In this document: in pieces, positions 34,572-42,136 of the stretch
Layout of the letters: each line of letters opens with the position of its first letter
How positions within the stretch are numbered: position 1 is the first letter of the stretch
Source of the DNA: Vagococcus allomyrinae
GTDB lineage: Bacteria > Bacillota > Bacilli > Lactobacillales > Vagococcaceae
NCBI RefSeq assembly: GCF_017829975.1
Contig: NZ_JAEEGA010000010.1
Location: 1-64,000, forward strand
Reading direction: 5' to 3'
DNA length: 64,000 bases
The notes under the pieces: model-generated
What the model was told of the DNA's origin: nothing
Seen by the model: the letters and a program-made list of their open reading frames with translations, nothing else
Database searches by the model: none
Position numbers and translations under genes: made by a program

Positions 34572-35121
34572 TTATGGTTTCTTAGAAAATCAATCAATAT
34601 TTTTGAATAAACAGGAACAATTATACAATAAGTTTTTTTTATTAGAAAATTTAACTGAATTAGAATTAACTATACCTAAGTATTGTATTGATATATTGCC
34701 TGCACCGATGCTTAATCCTCTATTTTTTGAAGAATTTGACTATGATAGAAATTCTTCAAATTCGCTATGGCGAAGTAATTATCAAGAGTACTTTACTAAT
34801 TTCAGAAAATTTATATACTCTATCCTTGGATACAGTCATGAGATTTTTGTTGAAACGACAATTTTTGAAGAAGTTGAGGCACCGGCGATTGTCCAAATAT
34901 GTACGAAGAATGATATGGAAATATTAGAGCAAATAATTGTTAGTTCTCTTAATGAAAATGATAATACCATTATTTCGTTACCTGAAGAGAACACATTGTT
35001 AACATTTTCGGGGATGTTTATCCAAGTTATCACGACTAATATGGATATGCTTGAAAAAATGAAGCTTATCGCTTCTTCAAATGGTTTATATTGCCATCTT
35101 ATGATTGATAGTAATGATTAA
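34543..35121 (+). CDS. probable immunity protein for the upstream toxin
   Basis: 192 residues, acidic, cytosolic, no recognised domain (LENLTELELTIPKYCIDI, EIFVETTIFEEVEAPAIVQI). The start lies 29 bases inside the toxin gene, so toxin and immunity are translationally coupled, a classical arrangement for keeping immunity ahead of toxicity. The opposite charge to the basic toxin tip supports direct binding. The function is inferred. Confidence 0.6.
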   Translation: METEKLYQNSYGFLENQSIFLNKQEQLYNKFFLLENLTELELTIPKYCIDILPAPMLNPLFFEEFDYDRNSSNSLWRSNYQEYFTNFRKFIYSILGYSHEIFVETTIFEEVEAPAIVQICTKNDMEILEQIIVSSLNENDNTIISLPEENTLLTFSGMFIQVITTNMDMLEKMKLIASSNGLYCHLMIDSND

Positions 35122-35265
35122 AATTAAACGGCAGGCCAACGCAACACAAACATGTTGTGGTGCGTTCGGTGTAATCGATGTATCATTTGTAACCGTCAAA
35201 TAAAATTTAACACTTTAAGCTCATTTCAACTTTACACTTTTGCTACGATTAAAAGGCTGAAAACA

Positions 35266-35312
35266 GTTCATCGCATACTGAAATCTCTTCGATTTTTCAG
35301 TATACGATGAAC
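35266..35312. terminator. strong bidirectional hairpin
   Basis: The 47-bp imperfect palindrome can form a stem of nearly 20 bp between the toxin/immunity pair (plus) and the minus-strand genes beyond 35428. Position suggests a shared terminator for convergent transcription. The T-run is short. Confidence 0.5.
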
Positions 35313-35377
35313 TTAAACAATTAATTGAGGGACTGGCTTAAAATGACCTGATAAGAAGCACTGACTTTTCTTTTTTT

Positions 35378-35395
35378 AAAGTTTGCAACAGAACC
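35378..35395 (+). repeat. solo IS1216-like (IS6 family) terminal repeat
   Basis: AAAGTTTGCAACAGAACC differs by one base from the reverse complement of the IS1216-type end as I recall it. It has a T/A-rich run just inside, as in that element. No transposase remains nearby. Confidence 0.58.
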
Positions 35396-35427
35396 GACGG
35401 GGCGCTAGGGCGTCCATTCTTTAAGAG

Positions 35428-35794
35428 TTAAAGCAACCTATCAATTAATATCAACAGTAATAGCGCTAAAAATGAAATCCAACCGAATGGTTCGGCGATA
35501 TTAAACAGATAAGTAAGTATTGAAATTAACAACCAACAAACTAAAATGACTTTTTTTTAATAAGTATACTCCTGTATAGCCACCGTCATAAGGAAAATAA
35601 TCGATTCGATTTTTACCTTTATATTTTAAAGGTGGAATTGACTTAAAATGATACCTGACTGTAGCTCTATTGGATGGTTGACTAATTTCTAAATGATTAA
35701 TTGGTAGTTCTTCTGTGGCGAAAACCTCCTGGGTGGTTCCAACTAAAAAAGACCCTAACGCTATACTTATTATTGTTCGTTTCATCTTAATCAT
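35428..35794 (-). pseudogene. small secreted/membrane protein interrupted at a poly(A) tract
   Basis: The frame opens MIKMKRTIISIALGSFLVGTTQEVF (read in two parts), a signal peptide, and ends early at 35501. At the A8 tract (T-run 35551-35558 on the plus strand) a shift by one base joins it to a second frame. That frame encodes a hydrophobic tail (VILVCWLLISILTYLF, FLALLLLILIDRLL) and stops at 35428-35430. The full product would be a secreted protein with a C-terminal TM anchor, common beside Agr-like systems. It is either a frameshift pseudogene, a phase-variable gene, or a sequencing indel. Confidence 0.6.
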
Positions 35795-35854
35795 TCCTCC
35801 TACAAGATTTCTATAATAATTAGTATATAAGAAAAGAGGGGAATTGAACGGAGG

Positions 35855-36595
35855 TTATTTACTCATAATCGTTGTTTCTAATTTTTTTAATTGTCGGACA
35901 GATAATAAACAGGTTTCACCATTTATCATTGTGATTTCACGATTGGATTTATCAATGGTGTCAATTTTATCGGTGTTGAGAACATAGGATTTATGGACTC
36001 TAAACATGACTGGAGCCAAGGACTCCATTTCATTGATTTTTCCATAAAAATCGATGGTGCTGTTAGTCAAATGTAGCGTTAATTTATGGGGAATCGGGGA
36101 TGTTTCAATAAACATGATATCTTCAAGAGGAAAGACTCTAACCTGATTTCCTACTTTTAATTTGATTCTATTTTTGTCAGGAGTGATGTTGGATTGGTAA
36201 TGTTTTTGAGCTTGTTTTAATGCGCCATAAATTCTTTTTTGGACGATGTCGCTATCGTCCTTTAAAATGTAATCCATTGCTTCCACTTTGTAGGTAAAAG
36301 TTAATACCAGGAGCTCGCTATGGGTTGTGATAAAAATGATTTTCCCCTCAAGATCCTTCTCTCGAATGTAAGAGCCCAGCTGGATACCATTAATATCATA
36401 GCCTAGATCAACATCAAGAAAGTATACTCCTCTTACATCAGTATGATTGTCTAAATAATTGATGATTTCATATGGATTATTTGTACTTAATGTAAGTTCC
36501 ATATCGAAATCTTCTATCATAATATAATTTTTAATGATGGTTTCAACTTTAGAGCGTTGTGCTTCATCATCTTCACAAATAAAAATAGATAGCAT
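35855..36595 (-). CDS. LytTR response regulator (AgrA/ComE/PlnC-like)
   Basis: 247 residues from MLSIFICEDD, which has AAAGGATG at the right distance just after the kinase stop. A longer frame from 36643 would overlap the kinase gene. The receiver domain has FICEDDEAQ and the phosphoacceptor in VYFLDVDLG. The C-terminal LytTR DNA-binding domain is recognisable from FPLEDIMFIETSPIPHKLTLH, MFRVHKSYVLNT and LSVRQLKKLE. LytTR regulators bind paired direct repeats. Such a pair lies at 38003-38032 beside the divergent gene. Confidence 0.9.
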   Translation of the reverse strand: MLSIFICEDDEAQRSKVETIIKNYIMIEDFDMELTLSTNNPYEIINYLDNHTDVRGVYFLDVDLGYDINGIQLGSYIREKDLEGKIIFITTHSELLVLTFTYKVEAMDYILKDDSDIVQKRIYGALKQAQKHYQSNITPDKNRIKLKVGNQVRVFPLEDIMFIETSPIPHKLTLHLTNSTIDFYGKINEMESLAPVMFRVHKSYVLNTDKIDTIDKSNREITMINGETCLLSVRQLKKLETTIMSK

Positions 36596-36602
36596 ATTAA
36601 AA

Positions 36603-37904
36603 TCATCCTTTCGTAATAGTGATTTTTTGAATAAAGACTTCATTTGTAACAGTTGTTTCTAACAATAATCGCTGTTCTAGTAAAATGAGCTCCTCGACAT
36701 TAGCTAATCCAAGGCCACGATTATCACCTTTCGTGGAAAAACCTTCTTTTTTTAATAGATGGAGTGGCTCCACGTTTTCCCTAACAGTGTTTTGTATGAT
36801 AAACATCAAATCATCCTTCATAATAAAGATACCGACCAATAATTTACCTTCGTTTAACGATTCTAGTTCTTCGATTGCGTTATCAAGTAGGATACCTAAA
36901 ATACGAATTAAGATGACAGGGTCAACAGATAAGTCTGAAGGGATTGGTTCATTCACCTCTATCTGAACGTCAATTTTTTTTTCTTGAGCGGTAATTAATT
37001 TTGTTGTTAAGATACTCCTTACTTCAATCGAATTAATTTTTTGAAGATCATCTAGGCGAAGCATATTTGTCTTGAATAAGCTTTTTGTTTGTTTCACGCT
37101 TGTGTAGTAAAACTGTCTGAGTTCCTCCATCTTATTTTGGTCCAGATAATATTCTATTGAGGATAAGATGTTAACATAATCATGCCGGAATTTACGCATA
37201 TCTTGGTATTGTTTCTTGATTTCTTCAGCGTATTTGCTCATCATGTCATATTCTAGTTTTCGTTGTTGTGCCTGAAATTTTAACTCTTCATTTTTTGTAA
37301 AGGTTTGTATAACTGACACAATGAGCGCAACAAGAATTACGTAGAACACTAAGATGAAGCCTCGTAAGAGAGGGGTGTTTTTTGCGTAATTGGCTAATAA
37401 CCAGTAGGTTTGATAAGCCAATAGACTGAGCGTTAGTAAATAAGAAATAGCAGATTCATTTCGTCTACCATTGATTATGGGAAGGACCCATTTATTAATA
37501 GACCTTGCCCCTATTAAAATAAGTATAAAAGTAGTGATTAGTATAAGAAAAAAGAGAAAAAATTGTTCGATTGGTTGAGTAGCATCAATACTTTTAAGAA
37601 AGAGAGGTCTTATTAATTGGCTGGTAAGTATTTCAAGTAAATGCGCAATAGCGACAACTAATAGAGAATGTGCGACATTTTTTTTAGTTGAATTTTTGAG
37701 AGATAAAAAAAAGAAAAATATAAATAAAATAAGAGTATCAAGCTTAGAAAAATTTTGGCCAATATAGAGGCCAAAAAGCAAAATGAGAAGAATCAAAGCA
37801 TAATTTATTTTAGTTTTCAAATATAGTTGATCTAAAAAAAAGTATGCAAGCGTAAACTCAAATAGATGAGCGAAACTAATGTAGGCAATTAGAAGATCAG
37901 TCAT
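36603..37904 (-). CDS. AgrC/FsrC-like sensor histidine kinase
   Basis: 433 residues. Five to six TM helices fill residues 1-195, followed by a coiled linker. The H-box is MRKFRHDYVNILSSI, the N-box is GILLDNAIEEL and the G-box is NRGLGLANVEEL: the HPK10 peptide-pheromone class. The response regulator gene follows directly, so the pair forms one operon. No autoinducer-peptide gene or AgrB-like processing enzyme is recognisable nearby, so the signal is unknown. Confidence 0.9.
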   Translation of the reverse strand: MTDLLIAYISFAHLFEFTLAYFFLDQLYLKTKINYALILLILLFGLYIGQNFSKLDTLILFIFFFFLSLKNSTKKNVAHSLLVVAIAHLLEILTSQLIRPLFLKSIDATQPIEQFFLFFLILITTFILILIGARSINKWVLPIINGRRNESAISYLLTLSLLAYQTYWLLANYAKNTPLLRGFILVFYVILVALIVSVIQTFTKNEELKFQAQQRKLEYDMMSKYAEEIKKQYQDMRKFRHDYVNILSSIEYYLDQNKMEELRQFYYTSVKQTKSLFKTNMLRLDDLQKINSIEVRSILTTKLITAQEKKIDVQIEVNEPIPSDLSVDPVILIRILGILLDNAIEELESLNEGKLLVGIFIMKDDLMFIIQNTVRENVEPLHLLKKEGFSTKGDNRGLGLANVEELILLEQRLLLETTVTNEVFIQKITITKG

Positions 37905-37948
37905 AATTTATCGCTCCTTTTATCAATTCTTTTTAAGTATAACAAATT

Positions 37949-37999
37949 AATTCCTAAAAAAGAACGATTCTGATATCAGAACCGTTTTTTTTAGGAATT
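37949..37999. promoter_or_regulatory. long palindrome between divergent promoters
   Basis: AATTCCTAAAAAAGAACG and its near-complement CCGTTTTTTTTAGGAATT flank TTCTGATATCAGAA. It looks like a terminator, but no gene converges on it, so an operator or an early-leader attenuator is more likely. Confidence 0.55.
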
Positions 38000-38002
38000 T
38001 AT

Positions 38003-38032
38003 TACGTTAATGCGTTTATTTTGTTAGTTAGT
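38003..38032 (+). promoter_or_regulatory. LytTR-type direct-repeat operator
   Basis: TACGTTAAT (38003-38011) and TTAGTTAGT (38024-38032) are separated by exactly 12 bp. The first repeat equals the plantaricin regulator consensus as I know it (TACGTTAAT, 12-bp spacing). The second matches it at 6 of 9 positions. It lies ahead of the bacteriocin-like gene and between it and the two-component operon. Confidence 0.62.
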
Positions 38033-38106
38033 GATAAATCCGTAGATTATCTCAATAATTGAGTAATATTAAGTTATCAAATAGAAAAAGAAAGAAGGCC
38101 TTGTTT

Positions 38107-38763
38107 ATGAAAAAGAAATTATTTAAAATTAGTTTAGTAACAATGAGCAGTATGATTTTAGGAACTTCGCTATTATCGTCTGCTACTGTTATGGCAGCAG
38201 AGAACGTATCTACAAATCAGAGTGAAGTTGTTACTATTGCCAACAATACCTTAAGTCAAACTGAAATTGAAGAAATAGCTGATAAATATATAACTTTTGA
38301 TGCAAAAAAACAAAGTTTTATTGTGGATAATGCCATTAATAATGAATTAAACCCTATTTATACAATTCAAGTTAAAAATCAAATTGAAAAAACCAATATT
38401 GAATTAAAGAATTCGATAACAGAGGCTCAAAAAGATGGATCATTTATTCTTCGTGCAGCCACTTCGGATGGAACTGAGTACAGTTTGATGAGAGAACCTA
38501 GAGCTGCTGGTGTCAATAAAGTTTCGGTTTATTGGAATTTTGCTCGAATCTTCCTTAGTAAAAATTCTGTTAATAACATTATTCTAGGAGGTACTGGTGG
38601 GTTAGGTGCGTTGGTAGGGTTTATTCCAGGTGTAGGTATAGGTGTTGCTGTCGCTTGTGGTGCTGTTCTCGCAATAGTTGGTAGCAAACAAGTGAAAAAT
38701 GGCATCTGGTTTGACTACAATTATCTAATTGGAGTATTGACTTGGAATTGGGGATGGCAGTAA
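38107..38763 (+). CDS. secreted bacteriocin-like protein with hydrophobic C-terminal domain
   Basis: 218 residues from MKKKLFKISL, which has AAAGAAGG upstream. A longer start at 38059 lacks one. The signal peptide is about 1-30 (ends VMAA-E). A polar propeptide-like region (35-140) leads to MREPRAAGVNK and a glycine-rich hydrophobic domain (GGTGGLGALVGFIPGVGIG, VAVACGAVLAIVG) ending in an aromatic tail (FDYNYLIGVLTWNWGWQ). This pore-former-like tip, the LytTR operator ahead of it and a small membrane protein after it suggest a bacteriocin with immunity. The exact family is not recognised. Confidence 0.6.
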   Translation: MKKKLFKISLVTMSSMILGTSLLSSATVMAAENVSTNQSEVVTIANNTLSQTEIEEIADKYITFDAKKQSFIVDNAINNELNPIYTIQVKNQIEKTNIELKNSITEAQKDGSFILRAATSDGTEYSLMREPRAAGVNKVSVYWNFARIFLSKNSVNNIILGGTGGLGALVGFIPGVGIGVAVACGAVLAIVGSKQVKNGIWFDYNYLIGVLTWNWGWQ

Positions 38764-38786
38764 AATAATTCATGGAGGTAAAATAA

Positions 38787-38969
38787 ATGAAGAATTTTCT
38801 AAAAAAAAATAAATTAAGTATCGGGGTTGCTTTAGGTATAAGCATAGGCTGGTTATTTAATGTTTATTTTATCAAGCATAATCCATGGACATTAACAGAG
38901 TTTCTGATCGTTTTTGTATCTTTTCTCATAATTAGTTGGTTAATAAAAAGAAGATTTTTTTTAAAATAG
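38787..38969 (+). CDS. small two-TM membrane protein, possible immunity
   Basis: 60 residues with two hydrophobic helices (LSIGVALGISIGWLFNVYF and LTEFLIVFVSFLIISWLI) and basic ends (MKNFLKKNK, KRRFFLK). It follows the bacteriocin-like gene by 23 bases with TGGAGG upstream. Small basic multi-helix proteins in this position commonly give bacteriocin immunity. Function inferred from context. Confidence 0.62.
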   Translation: MKNFLKKNKLSIGVALGISIGWLFNVYFIKHNPWTLTEFLIVFVSFLIISWLIKRRFFLK

Positions 38970-39405
38970 GTCTCATCGTCGCAAAGAGGGCAAAAATCAC
39001 TTTAAGAGGATTTTTGCCCTTTTTAACCGCTATTCTGACCATCTAACTTTTGGCCGAGTTAGATGGTTAATTTCTGCCACCGTCTTTTTAGCAGTGAAAT
39101 TATGCTACTGAACCTTGTTAGTTCAAGGTTCTTTATATTCATATAATACGACAATAAACTATTTGTTATAAAGGAAAAAACTATGAGACTCATGGCTACT
39201 TAATTCAGGATATCAACGTCGAATTTTTTTGAGGCGCATAATATTGAATAAAGTAGTAGATAATGGCTGTTTTTGCATATGCCCTTAAAAAGGATTTAAG
39301 ATATTTTCAACCTGACAATTTCAATTATCAGGTTGAGTGTGAAAGATTGATAATTGGGCTGAGTCTTGAGCAATAGGTTGTAATCAATTCCTTCTGTTTC
39401 ACAAT
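38970..39405. other. gene-free interval with three hairpins
   Basis: It contains the terminator at 38988-39024 and a 10-bp stem at 39038-39067 (ACCATCTAAC/GTTAGATGGT). A third 8-bp stem lies at 39110-39131 (GAACCTTG/CAAGGTTC) followed by T-rich sequence. I see no gene. Confidence 0.6.
38988..39024 (+). terminator. terminator after the bacteriocin-like pair
   Basis: GGGCAAAAATC (38988-38998) pairs with GATTTTTGCCC (39009-39019), followed by TTTTT. Confidence 0.85.
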
Positions 39406-39645
39406 ATGATCAGATCGTGTAAAATGAATAAATCTTATTCAAGAATAATTAACAGATCGTCAGTAAATGACTCACCTTATGTAGATGAAGTTTATACAAT
39501 TACATTAGTGAAAATACAAAAGGAATCTGATATACTGTACGTTTATAAAGATGAGAATAGGTGTTTTATTGAAAAACCATACGCAGGAGTGTATCATGCA
39601 TCAAGCAAATTATTCGAATTTTTAGATAAAAAGCTATCTCAATAG
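39406..39645 (+). CDS. hypothetical 79-aa protein or gene fragment
   Basis: The frame has a plausible beta-rich core (VDEVYTITLVKIQKESDILY, YKDENRCFIEKPYAG) but no clear ribosome site, and the first codons look poor. It may start later (MNKSYSRI) or be the tail of a truncated lipoprotein-like gene. Unrecognised. Confidence 0.4.
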   Translation: MIRSCKMNKSYSRIINRSSVNDSPYVDEVYTITLVKIQKESDILYVYKDENRCFIEKPYAGVYHASSKLFEFLDKKLSQ

Positions 39646-39739
39646 TGACAAAGAAATGTGTCTCAATAATATTCGTTTTTGATATTGGTAAATGGTTTAA
39701 ATTTGCCGTTTATTGAATTGTCACTATATCTTCTTTCGT

Positions 39740-39768
39740 TTGGAATATTAGAAAAGTCATGTTATGAT
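39740..39768 (+). promoter_or_regulatory. promoter of the antisense RNA candidate
   Basis: TTGGAA (39740-39745) and TATGAT (39763-39768) are separated by exactly 17 bp. Transcription would start near 39775 toward the toxin terminator. Confidence 0.55.
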
Positions 39769-39774
39769 GAAGAT

Positions 39775-39890
39775 AATGAAAAAGGACATGCGCTAACATG
39801 TCCCCATAGAGTAGCACCGTTAAAGATGGTGATGAGAGAATTACTTTATTCTAAAATAACCGAACTCGCAAAGTTGACGGTTATTTTTTT
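39775..39890 (+). ncRNA. type I antitoxin RNA candidate
   Basis: A roughly 115-nt transcript is expected from the promoter at 39740 to a T8-tailed terminator. It starts with a GACATG/CATGTC hairpin, has no translatable gene that I trust, and overlaps the 3' end of the minus-strand toxin gene. This is the usual layout of Fst/TxpA-type systems. Confidence 0.55.
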
Positions 39891-39987
39891 TGCTCTTTTT
39901 AGCTTCTACAATAGCTGTCACAAGTTTAACAATTGCGGGAATTAAACCAACAACTGCCACTGTCACTGCTAGAATAGTCTCAAGCAA
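39841..39987 (-). CDS. small hydrophobic toxin (Fst/TxpA-like type I candidate)
   Basis: 48 residues from a TTG start with AAAGGAG eight bases ahead. A single TM helix (ETILAVTVAVVGLIPAIVKL, VTAIVEA) is followed by a basic tail (KKSKKNNRQ). This size and charge pattern is that of membrane-acting type I toxins. The 3' end of the gene lies inside a hairpin that also ends a convergent plus-strand RNA. The alternative plus-strand frame over this region (39679-39945) is a shadow. Confidence 0.6.
   Translation of the reverse strand: MLETILAVTVAVVGLIPAIVKLVTAIVEAKKSKKNNRQLCEFGYFRIK
39853..39890. terminator. bidirectional terminator shared by toxin mRNA and antisense RNA
   Basis: AAAATAACCG...ACTC pairs with GAGT-like and CGGTTATTTT arms. 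On the plus strand it is followed by eight T residues, and on the minus strand by TTTTAGAATAAAG. Confidence 0.65.
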
Positions 39988-40063
39988 AAGGCTAGCTCCT
40001 TTCTCCAGATTTTGGTTTTACACTCACGCGCACCACCTCACTTTCGATTGAATCCCACCATCG

Positions 40064-40957
40064 TCATTTACTCTGATAGCCTTTTCGGGCATCTTTGCTC
40101 ATAGGACTTATCGAGTTCATGCCGCAATTGCAATGCTTAATAACATATGTCATTGCAATCATGTACCCAATGATAGGTGATATACCATACCCCATTATTG
40201 GCATAGGGAAGTTTCCGAAAAAAGTCACTAGTATCTCAGTCAAGAAATAGACACCTAATGAAACGTAACTCCAATGATATGCTCTTAATGTGAAAAATGG
40301 CAACACTAGTAATATCAAAGAGATGATCCCAAAAATAAACCAAAGCATCCCCATATCTTTAACTAGAAAAAGAATATTCTCTACGTAAGAAACTGGAGCA
40401 AGGTTATCAATAAAAACCCATGTTAACGTGATAAAAATTATCAGAACAAATAAAGAGGTATATTTTAGTACAGGCTTATCTATTTTTCTAAAAATAATAA
40501 GGGAAATTGCACATGAGAAAGATGTCAATTGTCCAGCATCTGGCTGAAATAGTAAAATAAGTAGGATAATCAATACTAGTCCTAAAGTGTAACCTTCGGG
40601 ATAGTGAATGATCGTTTTATCAAAGTAAATGATTGCTAATGGTAAAAAAATACTTGCCGTATAAATTAGTATGGGACCAATGGACAACCAGCGATGAATG
40701 TTATTCGAATTACTTGTAAAAAAAGGAATAATCAATAAGAGGATAGTCATCAAGATTGGGATGAAATCAGAGCGGCTTTTAGTTGACTTCCTTTTTTTCG
40801 AAAGGTTCAAAAAAAGAAGCCCTAAGAAACAACCCAGCATCCAAATAATAATATTTTGAATCCAGATACTCAAAGGTAGGTTATTTTTCACCATAGCCAT
40901 AGTTCCGATAAATATAGCAGGAAGCATAATAAGATACAGTACGATAGTTTTATACAT
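40064..40957 (-). CDS. short divergent SEDS-like (FtsW/RodA family) membrane protein
   Basis: 297 residues with 8-10 TM helices. SEDS landmarks are visible but altered: NIHRWLSIGPILIY (compare N.ARRWI.LG), LLFQPDAGQLTSF (compare QPD.G), and FPMPIMGYGISPIIGYM near the C-terminus. The extracellular segment that carries the catalytic Asp in RodA reads YVENILFLVKDMGM, with Val or Glu at that place. The family is usually 370-420 residues. It may be a non-polymerising SEDS relative with an accessory role, for example wall modification tied to the nearby peptide system. AAGGAAC lies upstream. Confidence 0.6.
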   Translation of the reverse strand: MYKTIVLYLIMLPAIFIGTMAMVKNNLPLSIWIQNIIIWMLGCFLGLLFLNLSKKRKSTKSRSDFIPILMTILLLIIPFFTSNSNNIHRWLSIGPILIYTASIFLPLAIIYFDKTIIHYPEGYTLGLVLIILLILLFQPDAGQLTSFSCAISLIIFRKIDKPVLKYTSLFVLIIFITLTWVFIDNLAPVSYVENILFLVKDMGMLWFIFGIISLILLVLPFFTLRAYHWSYVSLGVYFLTEILVTFFGNFPMPIMGYGISPIIGYMIAMTYVIKHCNCGMNSISPMSKDARKGYQSK

Positions 40958-41131
40958 AATTCAGTTCCTTTCTTAATCAAACAGTGATACTTTTAGTCAC
41001 TAATGTAAGTATGTTTTAAATGTGATATTCATTTCAAAGAGGTCTATGTTAACTTAATGATACATGACCACCTAAAGTATTTGAAGGTAAAACTATCATA
41101 AAATTGATTTTTGGCAGACTATAAAACCGTA

Positions 41132-41324
41132 TACAACAAGCTTTAAGTTCTCTTATTGCAAAAGGGCATATTGGCGGACGTCCCAAAATCAATAGAACAA
41201 AAATTGAAAAAGCTATGAAGCTCTATGATAAAAAAAGTATACCATTTCAGAGATGGAAACTGTAACGGAATTAAGTGCTTCAACCTTATACCGATACCTA
41301 AAACAGAGAGAAAATAGTGCATAA
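41132..41324 (+). pseudogene. serine recombinase C-terminal remnant
   Basis: One frame reads QQALSSLIAKGHIGGRPKIN followed by RTKIEKAMKLYDKKS, the hinge and first helix of a resolvase HTH. After a frameshift the second helix appears as ISEMETVTELSASTLYRYL. The 5' part is gone. It is related in domain type to the proteins at 8543 and 9811, but is a broken mobile-element relic. Confidence 0.7.
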
Positions 41325-41588
41325 CAAGAGATTTTAAGCTGTTTTAAAAATAATATCCTAAAATTCCCGTACACACCATTTAAATCGTCTAATTCATTTC
41401 AAAAATACTAGCAACATTAAACTAGACATGATATCGTAAAGTTACTGGTAACTTATTAGTGTTAAGATGAAAGAGATAAAAAAGCAATAACCATTTTATC
41501 GCATCGATAAAAGACTCACATAATAGAATTTTTGTCGCAATTCTATTATTTAATGGGAACTATATAGCTAAAGAATTAGGAGGACAAT

Positions 41589-42071
41589 ATGGTTAAATTA
41601 GTTGAAATTACTTGGGAGAATTTTTGGGATACGGTCAATATAAAATTGAATGAACAGCAACAAGTATATGTACCATCAGTGGCTATATTTTTATCTCAGG
41701 GATATGTAAATTTGAAACTTGGATATCCTGCTGCTTGTTTAGGAATTACATTAAATGGTAAAATAATTGGCTTTACAAAAATTGTATTCATGCCAGCTAA
41801 AACGGAACCACATTTCTTTTTAGAGGATAGTTACTTCATTGATGCTTTTATCATTGATTCAAATTATCAAAGTAAAGGTCACGGTTCCATGGCTTTTGAA
41901 GAAGTTATAAAATATATTCGAACAGCGCCTTTTGGAACTGTTAAATCAATAAAATTAGCTTGTCACAAACAAAATGATCAAGCTAAATACTTATATGAAA
42001 AATATGAATTTATGCCAACAAAATTGATTTATCCAAACAATAATATGTTAGAAATATATGAAAAAAAATAA
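41589..42071 (+). CDS. GNAT-family N-acetyltransferase
   Basis: 160 residues with GNAT fold. The acetyl-CoA loop is QSKGHGSMAFEEVI (Q-x-x-G-x-G type), preceded by the beta-4 strand YFIDAFIIDSNY and followed by LACHKQNDQAKYLYEKYEF, the usual beta-5/alpha-4 block. Similar proteins acetylate polyamines or small amines. Substrate unknown. TAGGAGG lies upstream. It stands alone. Confidence 0.8.
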   Translation: MVKLVEITWENFWDTVNIKLNEQQQVYVPSVAIFLSQGYVNLKLGYPAACLGITLNGKIIGFTKIVFMPAKTEPHFFLEDSYFIDAFIIDSNYQSKGHGSMAFEEVIKYIRTAPFGTVKSIKLACHKQNDQAKYLYEKYEFMPTKLIYPNNNMLEIYEKK

Positions 42072-42136
42072 ATTTAAAATTTGTTAATCATAGCAACTTG
42101 ATGTTTTCAAAAACGATTAGAAAGGGAGTGGATATA

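Larger units (their letters stand above)
35122..35427. other. interval with two hairpins and an IS6-type end
   Basis: No gene. A hairpin lies at 35138-35166 (AACGCAACACAA pairing with TTGTGGTGCGTT, one mismatch). A longer one lies at 35266-35312 (GTTCATCG..ATACTGAAA pairing with TTTCAGTAT.CGATGAAC). A solo IS6-type end lies at 35378-35395. Confidence 0.6.

Noticed and set aside
37949-37999. Considered a simple terminator
   Set aside because: The flanking genes are transcribed away from it, so there is nothing to terminate unless transcription starts upstream. It is listed as regulatory.
39679-39945. 88-aa plus-strand ORF
   Set aside because: It overlaps the convergent type I toxin gene, its terminator and the antisense RNA promoter. 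It has no ribosome site and its composition is that of a reversed TM gene plus a terminator.
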